Of a DNA stretch of 12,689 nucleotides, positions 6,102 to 12,689 are shown in pieces (position 1 is the first letter of the stretch; every line of letters starts with the position of its first letter). The stretch spans positions 1-12,689 of the forward strand of contig DXEQ01000226.1 of assembly GCA_019114885.1 (NCBI GenBank), written 5' to 3'. This DNA is from Candidatus Anaerobutyricum stercoripullorum. Its GTDB lineage: Bacteria > Bacillota > Clostridia > Lachnospirales > Lachnospiraceae. Made by a program: the position numbers and the translations under genes. Under the pieces are notes generated by a model, which saw nothing but the letters and a program-made list of their open reading frames with translations, searched no databases and was not told where the DNA came from.

Positions 6102-9100
6102 TTGGAAGAGAAAAAGGATAGAATCATAGAAAAAACAGAGGGAAAAGAACTGCCGGTTTTGCGCATATCCGTGACCAACATTGAGATCACCGTAGAAGAA
6201 GGCAGGGTACATCACGGTTCTTTTCTGATCGAGAGTGAAAATAACATACCGGTGCGGGGCATCGTCCGCTCCACCAACGATAAGATCGGGCTGGATAAAA
6301 TGGAGTTTGAGGGGATCCGCATCGAGATCCCATATTATTTTAAGGGTAAACTGGCGACGGCAGGCAATGAATTCGAGGGAGACTTCCTCCTGCTCACCAA
6401 CGGCGGGGAATACAACATCCCGTACCGGGTGGTGGTGACGCCGATGATGGCGGAGACGTCCCTCGGTCCCATCTGCCGGATGGAGGATTTTGTCCGCCTG
6501 TATCGGGAGAACCGCCAGGAGGCCATGGAACTGTTTTTCCTGCCGGGATTTCCGAATATCTTTCTGAAAGACCTCCCGGAACAGGACGCCATGTATCACA
6601 GTCTTATGAAGAGCCGTTCCAGAAACCGGATCGTGGAAGAATTCCTGTCGGCGGCAGGTTATAAAGAACCCGCCGGACTCTCCGTGGAGGAAAAGCAGGT
6701 GGTGATGGACGCCGGGAAGGATCAGGCGGCCCTTCATCTGATTCTGGAGCCGGACGGTTATCTGGAAGGGACGATCCGTGCCGGAAAGGGACAGCTGCAG
6801 CTCTCGACAGAGAGATTCTCCAGCGCGGACTTTACGGATGGCCGGCTGGAGATTCGGGTGGAGAAGAACCACAGCTATGCGGTGGGCAGTGATGTGCTGC
6901 GTATCCGCACCGTTCGTCAGCAGATTGATATCCCGGTGGAATGGTGGGGAACCCTGCCGGTGTCCTCCAAAGAAAGAGAAAAAAGGAACCGCATCCGTCG
7001 GCAGAAGGCGGAGCTGGTACATAATTATCTCTTCTTCCGGACGGGAAGTATCGGCTTTGAAGATTTCGCGGAGGAGTCCGGACACGTGCTGGAGGACCTG
7101 GTGCATCTGGATGATTCCATGGAGTGGAAGCTTTACCAGCTGCATCTGCTGATCATGGAGGAGAAAAAAGAAGAAGCCGGACAGCTCCTTTCACAGATTG
7201 AAAAGGAACAGGCGGCAGCGGAGATGGAGCCGGTGCTGGCGAATTACTTCCTCTATCTGAAAGCCATGTTTTCCCGCACGCCGGAAGCCATATCCGGGGC
7301 AGTGCTGTCCATCCGGGATTTCTACGAGTTGTCCCCATATAAGGCGGAGGCTTTGTGGATGCTCATCTATCTGGACAGAGAATATGTGTATAACAAGCGC
7401 CTGCAGTATGATACCATCCGTGAATTATTCAAGGAAGGCAGAAACAGCAGTCTGCTGTTTTTTGAAGCGTGTGAGATTCTCAACGAGAATCCGAACTATA
7501 TGGAAGAACTGGGCAGTTTTGAGATCAGTATTTTCCGCTGGGGCGTCCGTTATGGATATATTTCCATGGCTCTCGCCTGGCAGTTTGCCAGACTGGCGCT
7601 GCGGGTGAAGTATTACAGTAACGCGGTGTTTTATATCGCAAAGAAGCTGTATGAGATCGAGCCGGACGAGCGTTTTCTGCAGGTGATCTGTTCCCTGCTC
7701 ATCAAGGGTAACCGCTGCGGCGGAGAATACCACGAATATTTCCGCAAGGCGGTCAACGCCAACTTAAAGATTGTCGGTCTGAATGAATTTTTTATCCGGA
7801 GCATGGATTTCTCCGGTTTTGAGGTGATCCCGCATCGGGTGCTCATATATTTTACTTACAGCAGCAGCCTGGATTCTCTGGAAAAGGCCTACCTGTATTC
7901 CAATGTGCTGGAAAACAAGGCGGTCTATGATGAGGTGTTCGGCGCTTACTATTCCAAGATGCTCCCGTTTGTGGAGGAGCAGCTCATCAAGGGCAGGATG
8001 AACGAACATCTGGCGTATCTGTATCATTATTTCCAGAAGGAGATTCTGGAGAAGCCGGAAAACACCAAGGCGGTCTGCGATATCCTGTTTTACCGTAAGA
8101 TCGTCTGCGGGAACCGGAATATGATCGGAGTCTATGTGTCCAGGCCGGAGACGGGGGAGGAAATCTATTATCCTCTTTCCGGTGGTTTCTGCTATGCGGA
8201 AGTTCTCACAAAACGGGCGCAGCTTTATTTTGTGGACAGCAGCGAACAGCGCTACGTGGCGGGAATCGATTACACAGAAGAGCCGTTTCTGTCCCCGGAA
8301 CAGTTTCCGGAAGAGTGGATCCGCAACAATATGGGCAACCGGCAGATTCTGTTATCTCTGTCGGACAGATTGGACGAAGAACTGAAAGAGGAGGATATGC
8401 CAATCCTCAAAAAGATCATATTCCACGAGGAATATGCGTCGTGGCTGAAACAGAAGGCGGCAGAACAGCTGCTTTTGTATTATCAGAAACATCAGCAGAA
8501 AGAAGAGCTTGCCAGATGGCTGGACCGGATTGATTATTCCAGCGTGACGGCGGCTTTCCGCAAGACATTGATGGACTTCTACATGGAAGTCGGCATGATT
8601 GAGAATGCTTTTTTTGGCATAGAATTATATGGCTGTAATATCATGGGAGCGGTGAAGCGTCTGCGTCTGGCGTCCTTCGGCGTCAGCCATAATGAGTTTA
8701 AGATGGATGAGACGACGCTGTTTCTGGCTTACTCCGCTTTCGTGAGCAAAAAATATAACAGAGATACTCTCACCTATCTGATGAAACATTTTGAGGGAGA
8801 GCTGGAGGACCTGCTCCTGATCTGGGAGCGGAGCCGGAAGTTCGGTCTGGATACGACGGCCCTGGAGAAACGGATGCTCAGACAGACCATGTTTACCGGC
8901 AATGACGCCGACGGCCTGTTCCAGGTGTTTGAGGAATATTACCGGAAGAATCAGGAGGAGGAGACGGCAGGACAGTATCTTTCATACGTCTCAGACAGAG
9001 AGCGGCGGGGAATCCTCACTCTGCCGGAGTCCATGCACGGGATCATCGGGCAGGAGATTCTTGCCGGCAGGATCACAGACCGGCAGACGAAGATACATTT

Positions 9101-9602
9101 CCTCTACTATTTCGCGGCGCGGGAAGCCTGGATATCGAAGGTGGAGGATGCCGTGCGTTTCATCATCGAAGGATTTCTGCAGGAGGGGTATTACCTTCCG
9201 GTCTATCATGCCTACATTCAGTGGGTTGCGCTGCCGACAGAATATATGGAGAGGACCTTCCTGACTTATCGCGGCGTTGCCGGACAACGCGCGGTGCTCT
9301 ACTATCAGATAGAGGGCGAACATACCGGCGAGCACAAAAGGACCCTGCAGGAGATTCTTCCGGGCGTGTATGTCGGTTCCATGTATTTTTATCAGAGCGA
9401 CCATGTCAGCTATCGTCTGGAGGCGGATGGTGAGATCGTGAGCGATGAGAGCGCGATTCATTTTGAGACATTTGCTTCGGAAGGAGAGGAAAGCCGCTTC
9501 TTTGCTCTCAATGCGCTGGGCGCGGAAGAATGTGAGCCGCAGCAGCTTTATGACTATCTGATCCGGGCGTATTTTGCCGATCACGTGATCCGGATGTTAT
9601 GA
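6102..9602 (+). CDS. DUF5717-like large cytoplasmic protein: beta-sandwich domains plus helical solenoid
   Basis: This ~1166-residue protein of unknown function lacks a signal peptide or membrane helix. I recognise it as DUF5717-like from memory of Lachnospiraceae proteins with this N-terminus. Numbering from TTG at 6102, a beta-rich domain spans about 19-114 (ISVTNIEITVEEG, then GSFLIESENNIPVRGIV, ending NIPYRVVV), a second about 209-286 ends EWWG, and a long helical, TPR-like solenoid follows. A beta-rich insertion (about 671-731) interrupts the solenoid, and a final beta segment lies near 1066-1115. TTG 6102 is preferred over GTG 6090 because AGGTGG (6088-6093) sits 8 nt before it, while GTG has only TAGG nearby. 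The stop overlaps the next gene's first ATG (ATGA), so coupling with the Hsp70-like partner is likely. Lack of catalytic motifs suggests a scaffold or binding role, which is inference. Confidence 0.75.
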   Translation: MEEKKDRIIEKTEGKELPVLRISVTNIEITVEEGRVHHGSFLIESENNIPVRGIVRSTNDKIGLDKMEFEGIRIEIPYYFKGKLATAGNEFEGDFLLLTNGGEYNIPYRVVVTPMMAETSLGPICRMEDFVRLYRENRQEAMELFFLPGFPNIFLKDLPEQDAMYHSLMKSRSRNRIVEEFLSAAGYKEPAGLSVEEKQVVMDAGKDQAALHLILEPDGYLEGTIRAGKGQLQLSTERFSSADFTDGRLEIRVEKNHSYAVGSDVLRIRTVRQQIDIPVEWWGTLPVSSKEREKRNRIRRQKAELVHNYLFFRTGSIGFEDFAEESGHVLEDLVHLDDSMEWKLYQLHLLIMEEKKEEAGQLLSQIEKEQAAAEMEPVLANYFLYLKAMFSRTPEAISGAVLSIRDFYELSPYKAEALWMLIYLDREYVYNKRLQYDTIRELFKEGRNSSLLFFEACEILNENPNYMEELGSFEISIFRWGVRYGYISMALAWQFARLALRVKYYSNAVFYIAKKLYEIEPDERFLQVICSLLIKGNRCGGEYHEYFRKAVNANLKIVGLNEFFIRSMDFSGFEVIPHRVLIYFTYSSSLDSLEKAYLYSNVLENKAVYDEVFGAYYSKMLPFVEEQLIKGRMNEHLAYLYHYFQKEILEKPENTKAVCDILFYRKIVCGNRNMIGVYVSRPETGEEIYYPLSGGFCYAEVLTKRAQLYFVDSSEQRYVAGIDYTEEPFLSPEQFPEEWIRNNMGNRQILLSLSDRLDEELKEEDMPILKKIIFHEEYASWLKQKAAEQLLLYYQKHQQKEELARWLDRIDYSSVTAAFRKTLMDFYMEVGMIENAFFGIELYGCNIMGAVKRLRLASFGVSHNEFKMDETTLFLAYSAFVSKKYNRDTLTYLMKHFEGELEDLLLIWERSRKFGLDTTALEKRMLRQTMFTGNDADGLFQVFEEYYRKNQEEETAGQYLSYVSDRERRGILTLPESMHGIIGQEILAGRITDRQTKIHFLYYFAAREAWISKVEDAVRFIIEGFLQEGYYLPVYHAYIQWVALPTEYMERTFLTYRGVAGQRAVLYYQIEGEHTGEHKRTLQEILPGVYVGSMYFYQSDHVSYRLEADGEIVSDESAIHFETFASEGEESRFFALNALGAEECEPQQLYDYLIRAYFADHVIRML

Positions 9603-10753
9603 CAAAATGTGAAAGCAATCACCGCCGGGAAGGCGGAATGGAGAAAACTATGGGAGAACTTGAAACAAGAAAATTTGCCGGTATCGACCTGGGGCGTCTT
9701 GCCGTACAGTTCAGCGTTTATGACGAGGCGGCGGCACAGACCACGGAGGAGAGCTTTCCTCTGCCCGAGGAGGACCGGGAACATTATATAGAGAGCGGGC
9801 TGCTCTGCGTCCGGCGGTATCTGGAGGCCAATCAGCTTGGCTGGGAAGATTATCACGGGGTGTATTTTACCATGGAAGATACCTCGCCGGAGCGTCGGGA
9901 GGAGCTTGCCGCCCTGCTGGATGAGGACTTTAAGAAGAGACATTCTGTGAAGGTGATCACACATTTCCGGGCCTTTGTGGAATACGTATTTCATCAGGAA
10001 AAAGCCGTCTGGGACCGCAATACGCTTCTTCTGGATTACACGGGAAATGTACTGCGTTACATTCTGGTGGAGCAGATCCGCCCGTCCCGGCAGAAGGCGT
10101 ACCGGGCGGAATTAAAGGAACTGGACCTTACGGAGTTTGACATCCACGCGGGGGAAGAGAATCAGGATTATCATTTCAGCCGTCTCATGAAGCAGTTTCT
10201 GGTGAAGAATCCGGCCCACATCATTTTTCTGACGGGCAGCGGGTTTGACGGCGGATGGATGAAAAAGACGCTGACTTACCTTTGCGCCGGACGGAGAGTG
10301 TTCCTCGGACAGAACCTCTATGCCAACGGAGCCTGTCTTCTGGGACTCGGACCGGTACAGCAGATGGAGGACGGCCTGCTTTTGATGCAGGGACCGGAGA
10401 TGGTCTGCCACACCATCGGTGTGCTTGCCCAGGAGTCGGGGAAGGCGCGGTATATACCAATCACTTCCATCGGCCGGGAATGGTATAACACGAAGGGAAG
10501 TATGGATATCATTCTGGATAAAAGCCAGAAGATAGAGTTCTTCTATCATAATTCACAGACAAATGACATGGTGGGCGCCGTCTGTGAGATACGGGATCTT
10601 CCGGCACGGCCGCCGAAGACGACCCGAATCCGCGTGGAGGTGCGTTTCCATTCACAGACGGACGGTGTGATTCTGTTGAAAGATCTGGGATTCGGCGACA
10701 TGTTTCCGGCCACCGGAAAGGTGACCGTCTTTCCGTTTAAACTGATACAATGA
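9599..10753 (+). CDS. Hsp70/actin-fold-like protein (DUF5716-like), degenerate ATPase motifs
   Basis: The order of motifs follows the Hsp70/actin fold. FAGIDLGRLAVQFSVYD (26-42) matches the phosphate-1 loop, HSVKVITHFRAFVEYVF before residue 141 matches the connecting helix, LLLDYTGNVLRYILVE (143-158) matches phosphate-2, and IIFLTGSGFDGGW (~208-220) with NLYANGACLLG matches the adenosine region. The last ~120 residues, including RIRVEVRF and LKDLGFGDMFP, resemble a beta-sandwich like an Hsp70 substrate domain. Canonical features are changed: no TTNS after DLG, and DYTGN in place of DxGGGT. ATP binding is plausible but hydrolysis doubtful. The name DUF5716-like is from memory. Start choice is uncertain: ATG 9599 overlaps the previous stop (ATGA), ATG 9638 follows GGGAAGG closely, and ATG 9650 has GGAG at 6 nt. 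All leave the conserved core intact. It lies between two solenoid-protein genes, suggesting a complex. Confidence 0.72.
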   Translation: MTKCESNHRREGGMEKTMGELETRKFAGIDLGRLAVQFSVYDEAAAQTTEESFPLPEEDREHYIESGLLCVRRYLEANQLGWEDYHGVYFTMEDTSPERREELAALLDEDFKKRHSVKVITHFRAFVEYVFHQEKAVWDRNTLLLDYTGNVLRYILVEQIRPSRQKAYRAELKELDLTEFDIHAGEENQDYHFSRLMKQFLVKNPAHIIFLTGSGFDGGWMKKTLTYLCAGRRVFLGQNLYANGACLLGLGPVQQMEDGLLLMQGPEMVCHTIGVLAQESGKARYIPITSIGREWYNTKGSMDIILDKSQKIEFFYHNSQTNDMVGAVCEIRDLPARPPKTTRIRVEVRFHSQTDGVILLKDLGFGDMFPATGKVTVFPFKLIQ

Positions 10754-10754
10754 G

Positions 10755-10761
10755 AAGGAGG
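10755..10761 (+). promoter_or_regulatory. Strong ribosome binding site of the TPR gene
   Basis: AAGGAGG is a perfect Shine-Dalgarno match 8 nt before ATG 10770. The two genes upstream have much weaker sites (AGGTGG, and an ATGA overlap), so this gene probably has its own strong initiation and may be made in excess. Confidence 0.7.
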
Positions 10762-10769
10762 AGACACCT

Positions 10770-11642
10770 ATGCGGGAATCAATCATCTGTGTGGGACAAA
10801 TGGCCGGGGAGCCGTACCGTTTTCCGGAAACGGGCACTCCGGTCTACTCTTATGAGGAACTGTGCTACTACCTGAGCAGACATATGATATTTTATCTTTA
10901 TTCGCTGCCGGAGGAGGAGCTCCTCTTGTATATCCGGGAAGAACTGGGTATGGAGAAGCTGTACCGGCAGCTTTCCAGATACACCGATCCGGGCAGAGAC
11001 CAGATGAAATATTTTGCAGCGCTCTTCCGGGAGGGGAACTATTTTTCCGAGGAGGAGATCCGGCGAATTCTGGATGAATACCGGGATCTGAAGAATACAT
11101 CGTACGCGCTGCAGTGCAAGTGGACGGGGGATGAACTGCTTAAGGCCGGTCGGGCGTCCGCGGCGATTTATCACTATCAGGAGGCTCTTCGGACAGAGGA
11201 GATGAACCGCAGCGAGACCGGGTCGGTCTACCACAATATGGCGCTGGCCAAATCCCGGCTGTTCCGATTTGAGGACGCGGGCATCGACTTTGTGAAAGCG
11301 TATCAGTACGCGGGCGATGAGGAGTCTCTGTTTGGTTATTTCGGTATCGTGGCTTTTACCGAAGATCTGGCGAGAGCCCGGGAGGAGATGGAGACATTTC
11401 AGATATCCGAGCTTTCGATGGAAGCCTTTGAGAACCGCTTTGCCGATATTGCCGACGACTTCGCGTGCAGCGGCCAGGCCGAGATGCACAGGAAGATCGA
11501 ATACCTGCAGCAAAGCGGCAGAGAGGAAGAGGCAAAGAACCGGTACGCCCATCTGGTGCGCCGTCTGCAGACGGATTTCCGCCCGGAGATGGAGCAGCCG
11601 GATGAGAAAAAAGATACACAGCGGATGGAACTTGTGGTATAA
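10770..11642 (+). CDS. TPR-type helical protein of unknown function
   Basis: This 290-residue soluble protein has no signal peptide. Its N-terminus (IICVGQMAGEPYRFP, then PVYSYEELCYYLSRH at 24-38) matches a pattern I recall from a conserved but uncharacterised clostridial family. A helical region follows, then at least two TPR-like helix pairs: KWTGDELLKAGRASAAIYHYQEAL (split here as KWTGDELLKAG and RASAAIYHYQEAL, about 117-140) and SVYHNMALAKSRLF...DAGIDFVKAY (about 150-175). The C-terminus is charged (EKKDTQR). It starts 16 nt after the Hsp70-like gene, same strand, so it is the likely last member of that operon. A co-chaperone or adaptor role would fit TPR proteins near Hsp70s, but this is inference: there is no HPD motif of J-proteins. 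Its last two codons and stop fall within the left copy of a repeated 10-mer (11634-11643). Confidence 0.72.
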   Translation: MRESIICVGQMAGEPYRFPETGTPVYSYEELCYYLSRHMIFYLYSLPEEELLLYIREELGMEKLYRQLSRYTDPGRDQMKYFAALFREGNYFSEEEIRRILDEYRDLKNTSYALQCKWTGDELLKAGRASAAIYHYQEALRTEEMNRSETGSVYHNMALAKSRLFRFEDAGIDFVKAYQYAGDEESLFGYFGIVAFTEDLARAREEMETFQISELSMEAFENRFADIADDFACSGQAEMHRKIEYLQQSGREEEAKNRYAHLVRRLQTDFRPEMEQPDEKKDTQRMELVV

Positions 11643-11643
11643 T
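11615..11643 (+). promoter_or_regulatory. Candidate promoter at the end of the TPR gene
   Basis: TACACA (11615-11620, 4 of 6 to TTGACA), a 17-nt spacer and an extended -10 TGGTATAAT (11635-11643) form a good sigma-A-type promoter. It would start a transcript inside the hairpin-rich element and read into valS, about 235 nt downstream. Confidence 0.45.
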
Positions 11644-11773
11644 GATTGCGCTAAGCGCAATCTGAAGCGGTTACACCGCTTCGCCCTGCTGCGCAGGGTT
11701 ATACCAGCAAGCCACGGCTTGAGAAGCAAATGCCGCGTTCGCACCGCTTTCTTCTCTGCGCACGTGGTATAAT
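11634..11773 (+). repeat. Palindrome-rich intergenic element bounded by GTGGTATAAT direct repeats
   Basis: The 10-mer GTGGTATAAT occurs at 11634-11643 and 11764-11773. Between them are perfect hairpins: GATTGCGC/GCGCAATC (11644-11651, 11655-11662), GAAGCGG/CCGCTTC (11664-11670, 11676-11682), CCCTGC/GCAGGG (11684-11689, 11693-11698) and CAAGCC/GGCTTG (11708-11713, 11716-11721), plus GAGAAG/CTTCTC (11721-11726, 11751-11756) continued by AAA/TTT after one bulge. The central TTATACCA (11699-11706) is complementary to TGGTATAA at both ends. This density of palindromes looks like a dispersed non-coding repeat (REP- or MITE-like), although only one copy is in the window, so dispersal is inference. 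It is not a convincing terminator because no T-run follows any stem. Confidence 0.6.
11765..11773 (+). promoter_or_regulatory. Extended -10 promoter candidate for valS
   Basis: TGGTATAAT fits the extended -10 consensus TGnTATAAT. No -35 is visible at 16-18 nt (CGCTTT at 17). Transcription would start about 100 nt before valS and produce a leader with two hairpins. Confidence 0.4.
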
Positions 11774-11780
11774 AAATTCT

Positions 11781-11850
11781 GCTTTTGCGCGGGCAGAAGC
11801 GACAGGACCATAAAGTAAGGGCGCTTTCCGCCGGTCACGGCGGCCGGCGC
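11781..11850 (+). other. Structured valS leader without a T-box
   Basis: Two stems are visible. GCTTTTGC (11781-11788) pairs with GCAGAAGC (11793-11800) with one G-U pair and a 4-nt loop. CCGCCG (11828-11833) pairs with CGGCGG (11838-11843) around GTCA, supported by an outer GCGC/GCGC pair (11821-11824, 11847-11850). Neither is followed by a T-run. The T-box signature AGGGTGGNACCGCG is absent, so tRNA-sensing control is not supported. Confidence 0.4.
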
Positions 11851-11879
11851 ACCATAGTATTCCAGGAGGACATAGATAT

Positions 11880-12689
11880 ATGGCAACAGAGATGAGCAAG
11901 ACTTATAATCCGGCCGAGATTGAGGACAGACTCTATCAGAAGTGGCTGGATAAGAAATATTTCCATGCGGAAGTGGACCGCAGTAAAAAACCGTTCACCA
12001 TTGTGATGCCGCCGCCAAATATCACCGGCCAGCTTCACATGGGACACGCTCTTGACAATACCCTGCAGGATATTCTGATTCGTTTTAAGCGGATGCAGGG
12101 TTACAACGCGCTCTGGCAGCCGGGAACGGACCATGCCAGCATCGCGACGGAGGTCAAGGTCATCAATGCGCTGAAGGAAGAGGGCATTGAAAAAGAAGAT
12201 CTGGGCAGAGAGGGATTCCTTGCCCGCACCTGGGAGTGGAAGAAGGAGTACGGCGGGCGAATCGTCAGCCAGCTTAAGAAGCTGGGTTCTTCCGCTGACT
12301 GGGACAGAGAGAGATTTACGCTGGATGAGGGCTGCTCCAAGGCAGTGGAAGAGGTCTTCATCAAGTTATATGAAAAAGGTTACATTTACAGAGGTTCCAG
12401 GATCGTCAACTGGTGTCCGGTCTGTCAGACCTCCATCTCCGACGCGGAGGTAGTGTATGAGGATCAGGCAGGTTTCTTCTGGCACATCAATTATCCGATC
12501 ATCGGAACAGACAGATGCATTGAGATCGCGACGACCCGTCCGGAGACCATGCTTGGCGATACGGCCATCGCCGTTCACCCGGATGATGAGAGATATCAGG
12601 ATCTGATCGGAAAGAAGGCGCTTCTGCCGATCGTGAACCGGGAGATTCCGATCGTGGCGGACACTTATGTAGATAAGGAGTTCGGTACC
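11880..12689 (+). CDS. valS: Valyl-tRNA synthetase, N-terminal 270 residues (3' end outside the window)
   Basis: ValS is the class I cytoplasmic enzyme that charges tRNA-Val. The frame is open from ATG 11880 to the last base, giving 270 of an expected ~880 residues. The first block is ETYNPAEIED-like (KTYNPAEIEDRLYQKW, 7-22). PPPNITGQLHMGHAL (44-58) holds the HIGH-type motif as HMGH (53-56). PGTDHAS follows, then the WCPVC zinc-knuckle-like segment (178-182) typical of ValS/IleS/LeuS, and TTRPETMLGDTAIAVHPDD from residue 218, which opens the CP1 editing domain that removes mischarged threonine. KMSKS lies beyond the window. AGGAGG (11864-11869) is 10 nt before the ATG, slightly long. The gene is preceded by a structured leader and a palindromic element rather than by a T-box. 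The assignment is certain. Confidence 0.97.
   Translation, partial: MATEMSKTYNPAEIEDRLYQKWLDKKYFHAEVDRSKKPFTIVMPPPNITGQLHMGHALDNTLQDILIRFKRMQGYNALWQPGTDHASIATEVKVINALKEEGIEKEDLGREGFLARTWEWKKEYGGRIVSQLKKLGSSADWDRERFTLDEGCSKAVEEVFIKLYEKGYIYRGSRIVNWCPVCQTSISDAEVVYEDQAGFFWHINYPIIGTDRCIEIATTRPETMLGDTAIAVHPDDERYQDLIGKKALLPIVNREIPIVADTYVDKEFGT

Noticed and set aside
4997..6190. Long minus-strand open frame (397 codons) opposite the S8 protease
   Set aside because: It lies wholly antisense to a gene with an intact catalytic triad, and its translation is low-complexity with no recognisable motif. It is a by-product of codon bias on the coding strand.
6069..7145. Minus-strand open frame (358 codons) opposite the DUF5717-like gene
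   Set aside because: It is antisense to a well-organised gene and its His/Arg/Leu-rich translation does not resemble any family. No ribosome site was seen.
10770..11642. J-domain co-chaperone beside the Hsp70-like protein
   Set aside because: No HPD tripeptide or J-domain helix pattern is present. The protein is TPR-like.
11635..11706. A tRNA gene, because of the cloverleaf and terminal CCA
   Set aside because: There is no GTTCRANNC T-loop, no D-loop GG, the hairpin loops are 3, 5 and 3 nt, and there are only 1-nt linkers. It is a palindromic element, not a tRNA.
11684..11706. T-box or rho-independent terminator before valS
   Set aside because: AGGGTTATACC does not match AGGGTGGNACC, and no stem in this region is followed by a T-run.
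10779..11744. Minus-strand open frame (321 codons) opposite the TPR gene
   Set aside because: It is antisense to a gene with a perfect ribosome site and a clear TPR pattern, and its own start lies within the palindromic element. No recognisable domain.
1..12689. CRISPR array, rRNA, transposase or phage genes
   Set aside because: No regularly spaced repeats, rRNA-like sequence, or transposase, integrase or phage motifs were found on either strand.

Overview
The window looks like chromosomal DNA of a low-GC-phylum Gram-positive anaerobe of the Clostridia, most likely a Lachnospiraceae member of moderate GC content. I infer this from AGGAGG-type ribosome sites, Fn3-tailed secreted peptidases, and a DUF5717/DUF5716-type gene set that I associate with that family. 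No database search was possible, so family names rest on motifs read from the translations.

Layout, left to right. (1) The 3' part of a C69-family (PepD-like) dipeptidase with a basic Fn3-like tail runs in from the left edge and ends at a strong rho-independent terminator. Its first ~730 bases are clearly AT-rich and the rest is GC-rich at third positions. (2) A lone gene for a small four-helix GtrA-type membrane protein follows. (3) trmO, a tRNA m6t6A methyltransferase gene, lies on the minus strand, convergent with gtrA. (4) A 226-bp divergent intergenic region separates trmO from dus and holds two neighbouring perfect dyads that look like an operator. (5) A long plus-strand run, probably one operon, encodes a tRNA-dihydrouridine synthase, a secreted subtilisin-like (S8) protease with two basic Fn3-like domains, a ~1166-residue DUF5717-like protein, a 384-residue Hsp70/actin-fold-like (DUF5716-like) protein, and a 290-residue TPR-type protein. 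The S8 start overlaps the dus stop (ATGA) and the DUF5716-like start overlaps the DUF5717-like stop in the same way. (6) A 237-bp intergenic region contains a ~140-bp palindrome-rich element bounded by direct copies of GTGGTATAAT. (7) The 5' third of valS (valyl-tRNA synthetase) runs off the right edge.

How the parts fit. Three genes act on tRNA (trmO, dus, valS), but there is no sign that they form one pathway. The two peptidases are exported and end in similar strongly basic Fn3-like modules, which may hold them at the anionic cell surface. The most interesting unit is the cytoplasmic trio at 6102-11642. A degenerate Hsp70-like protein sits between a giant beta-domain/helical-solenoid protein and a small TPR protein, an arrangement that suggests an undescribed chaperone-like or scaffold complex. 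The intergenic element before valS is the most striking non-coding feature. Its left half can fold as an almost gapless four-way junction, and its central TTATACCA can pair with either flanking TGGTATAA, each of which is also part of an extended -10 promoter motif.
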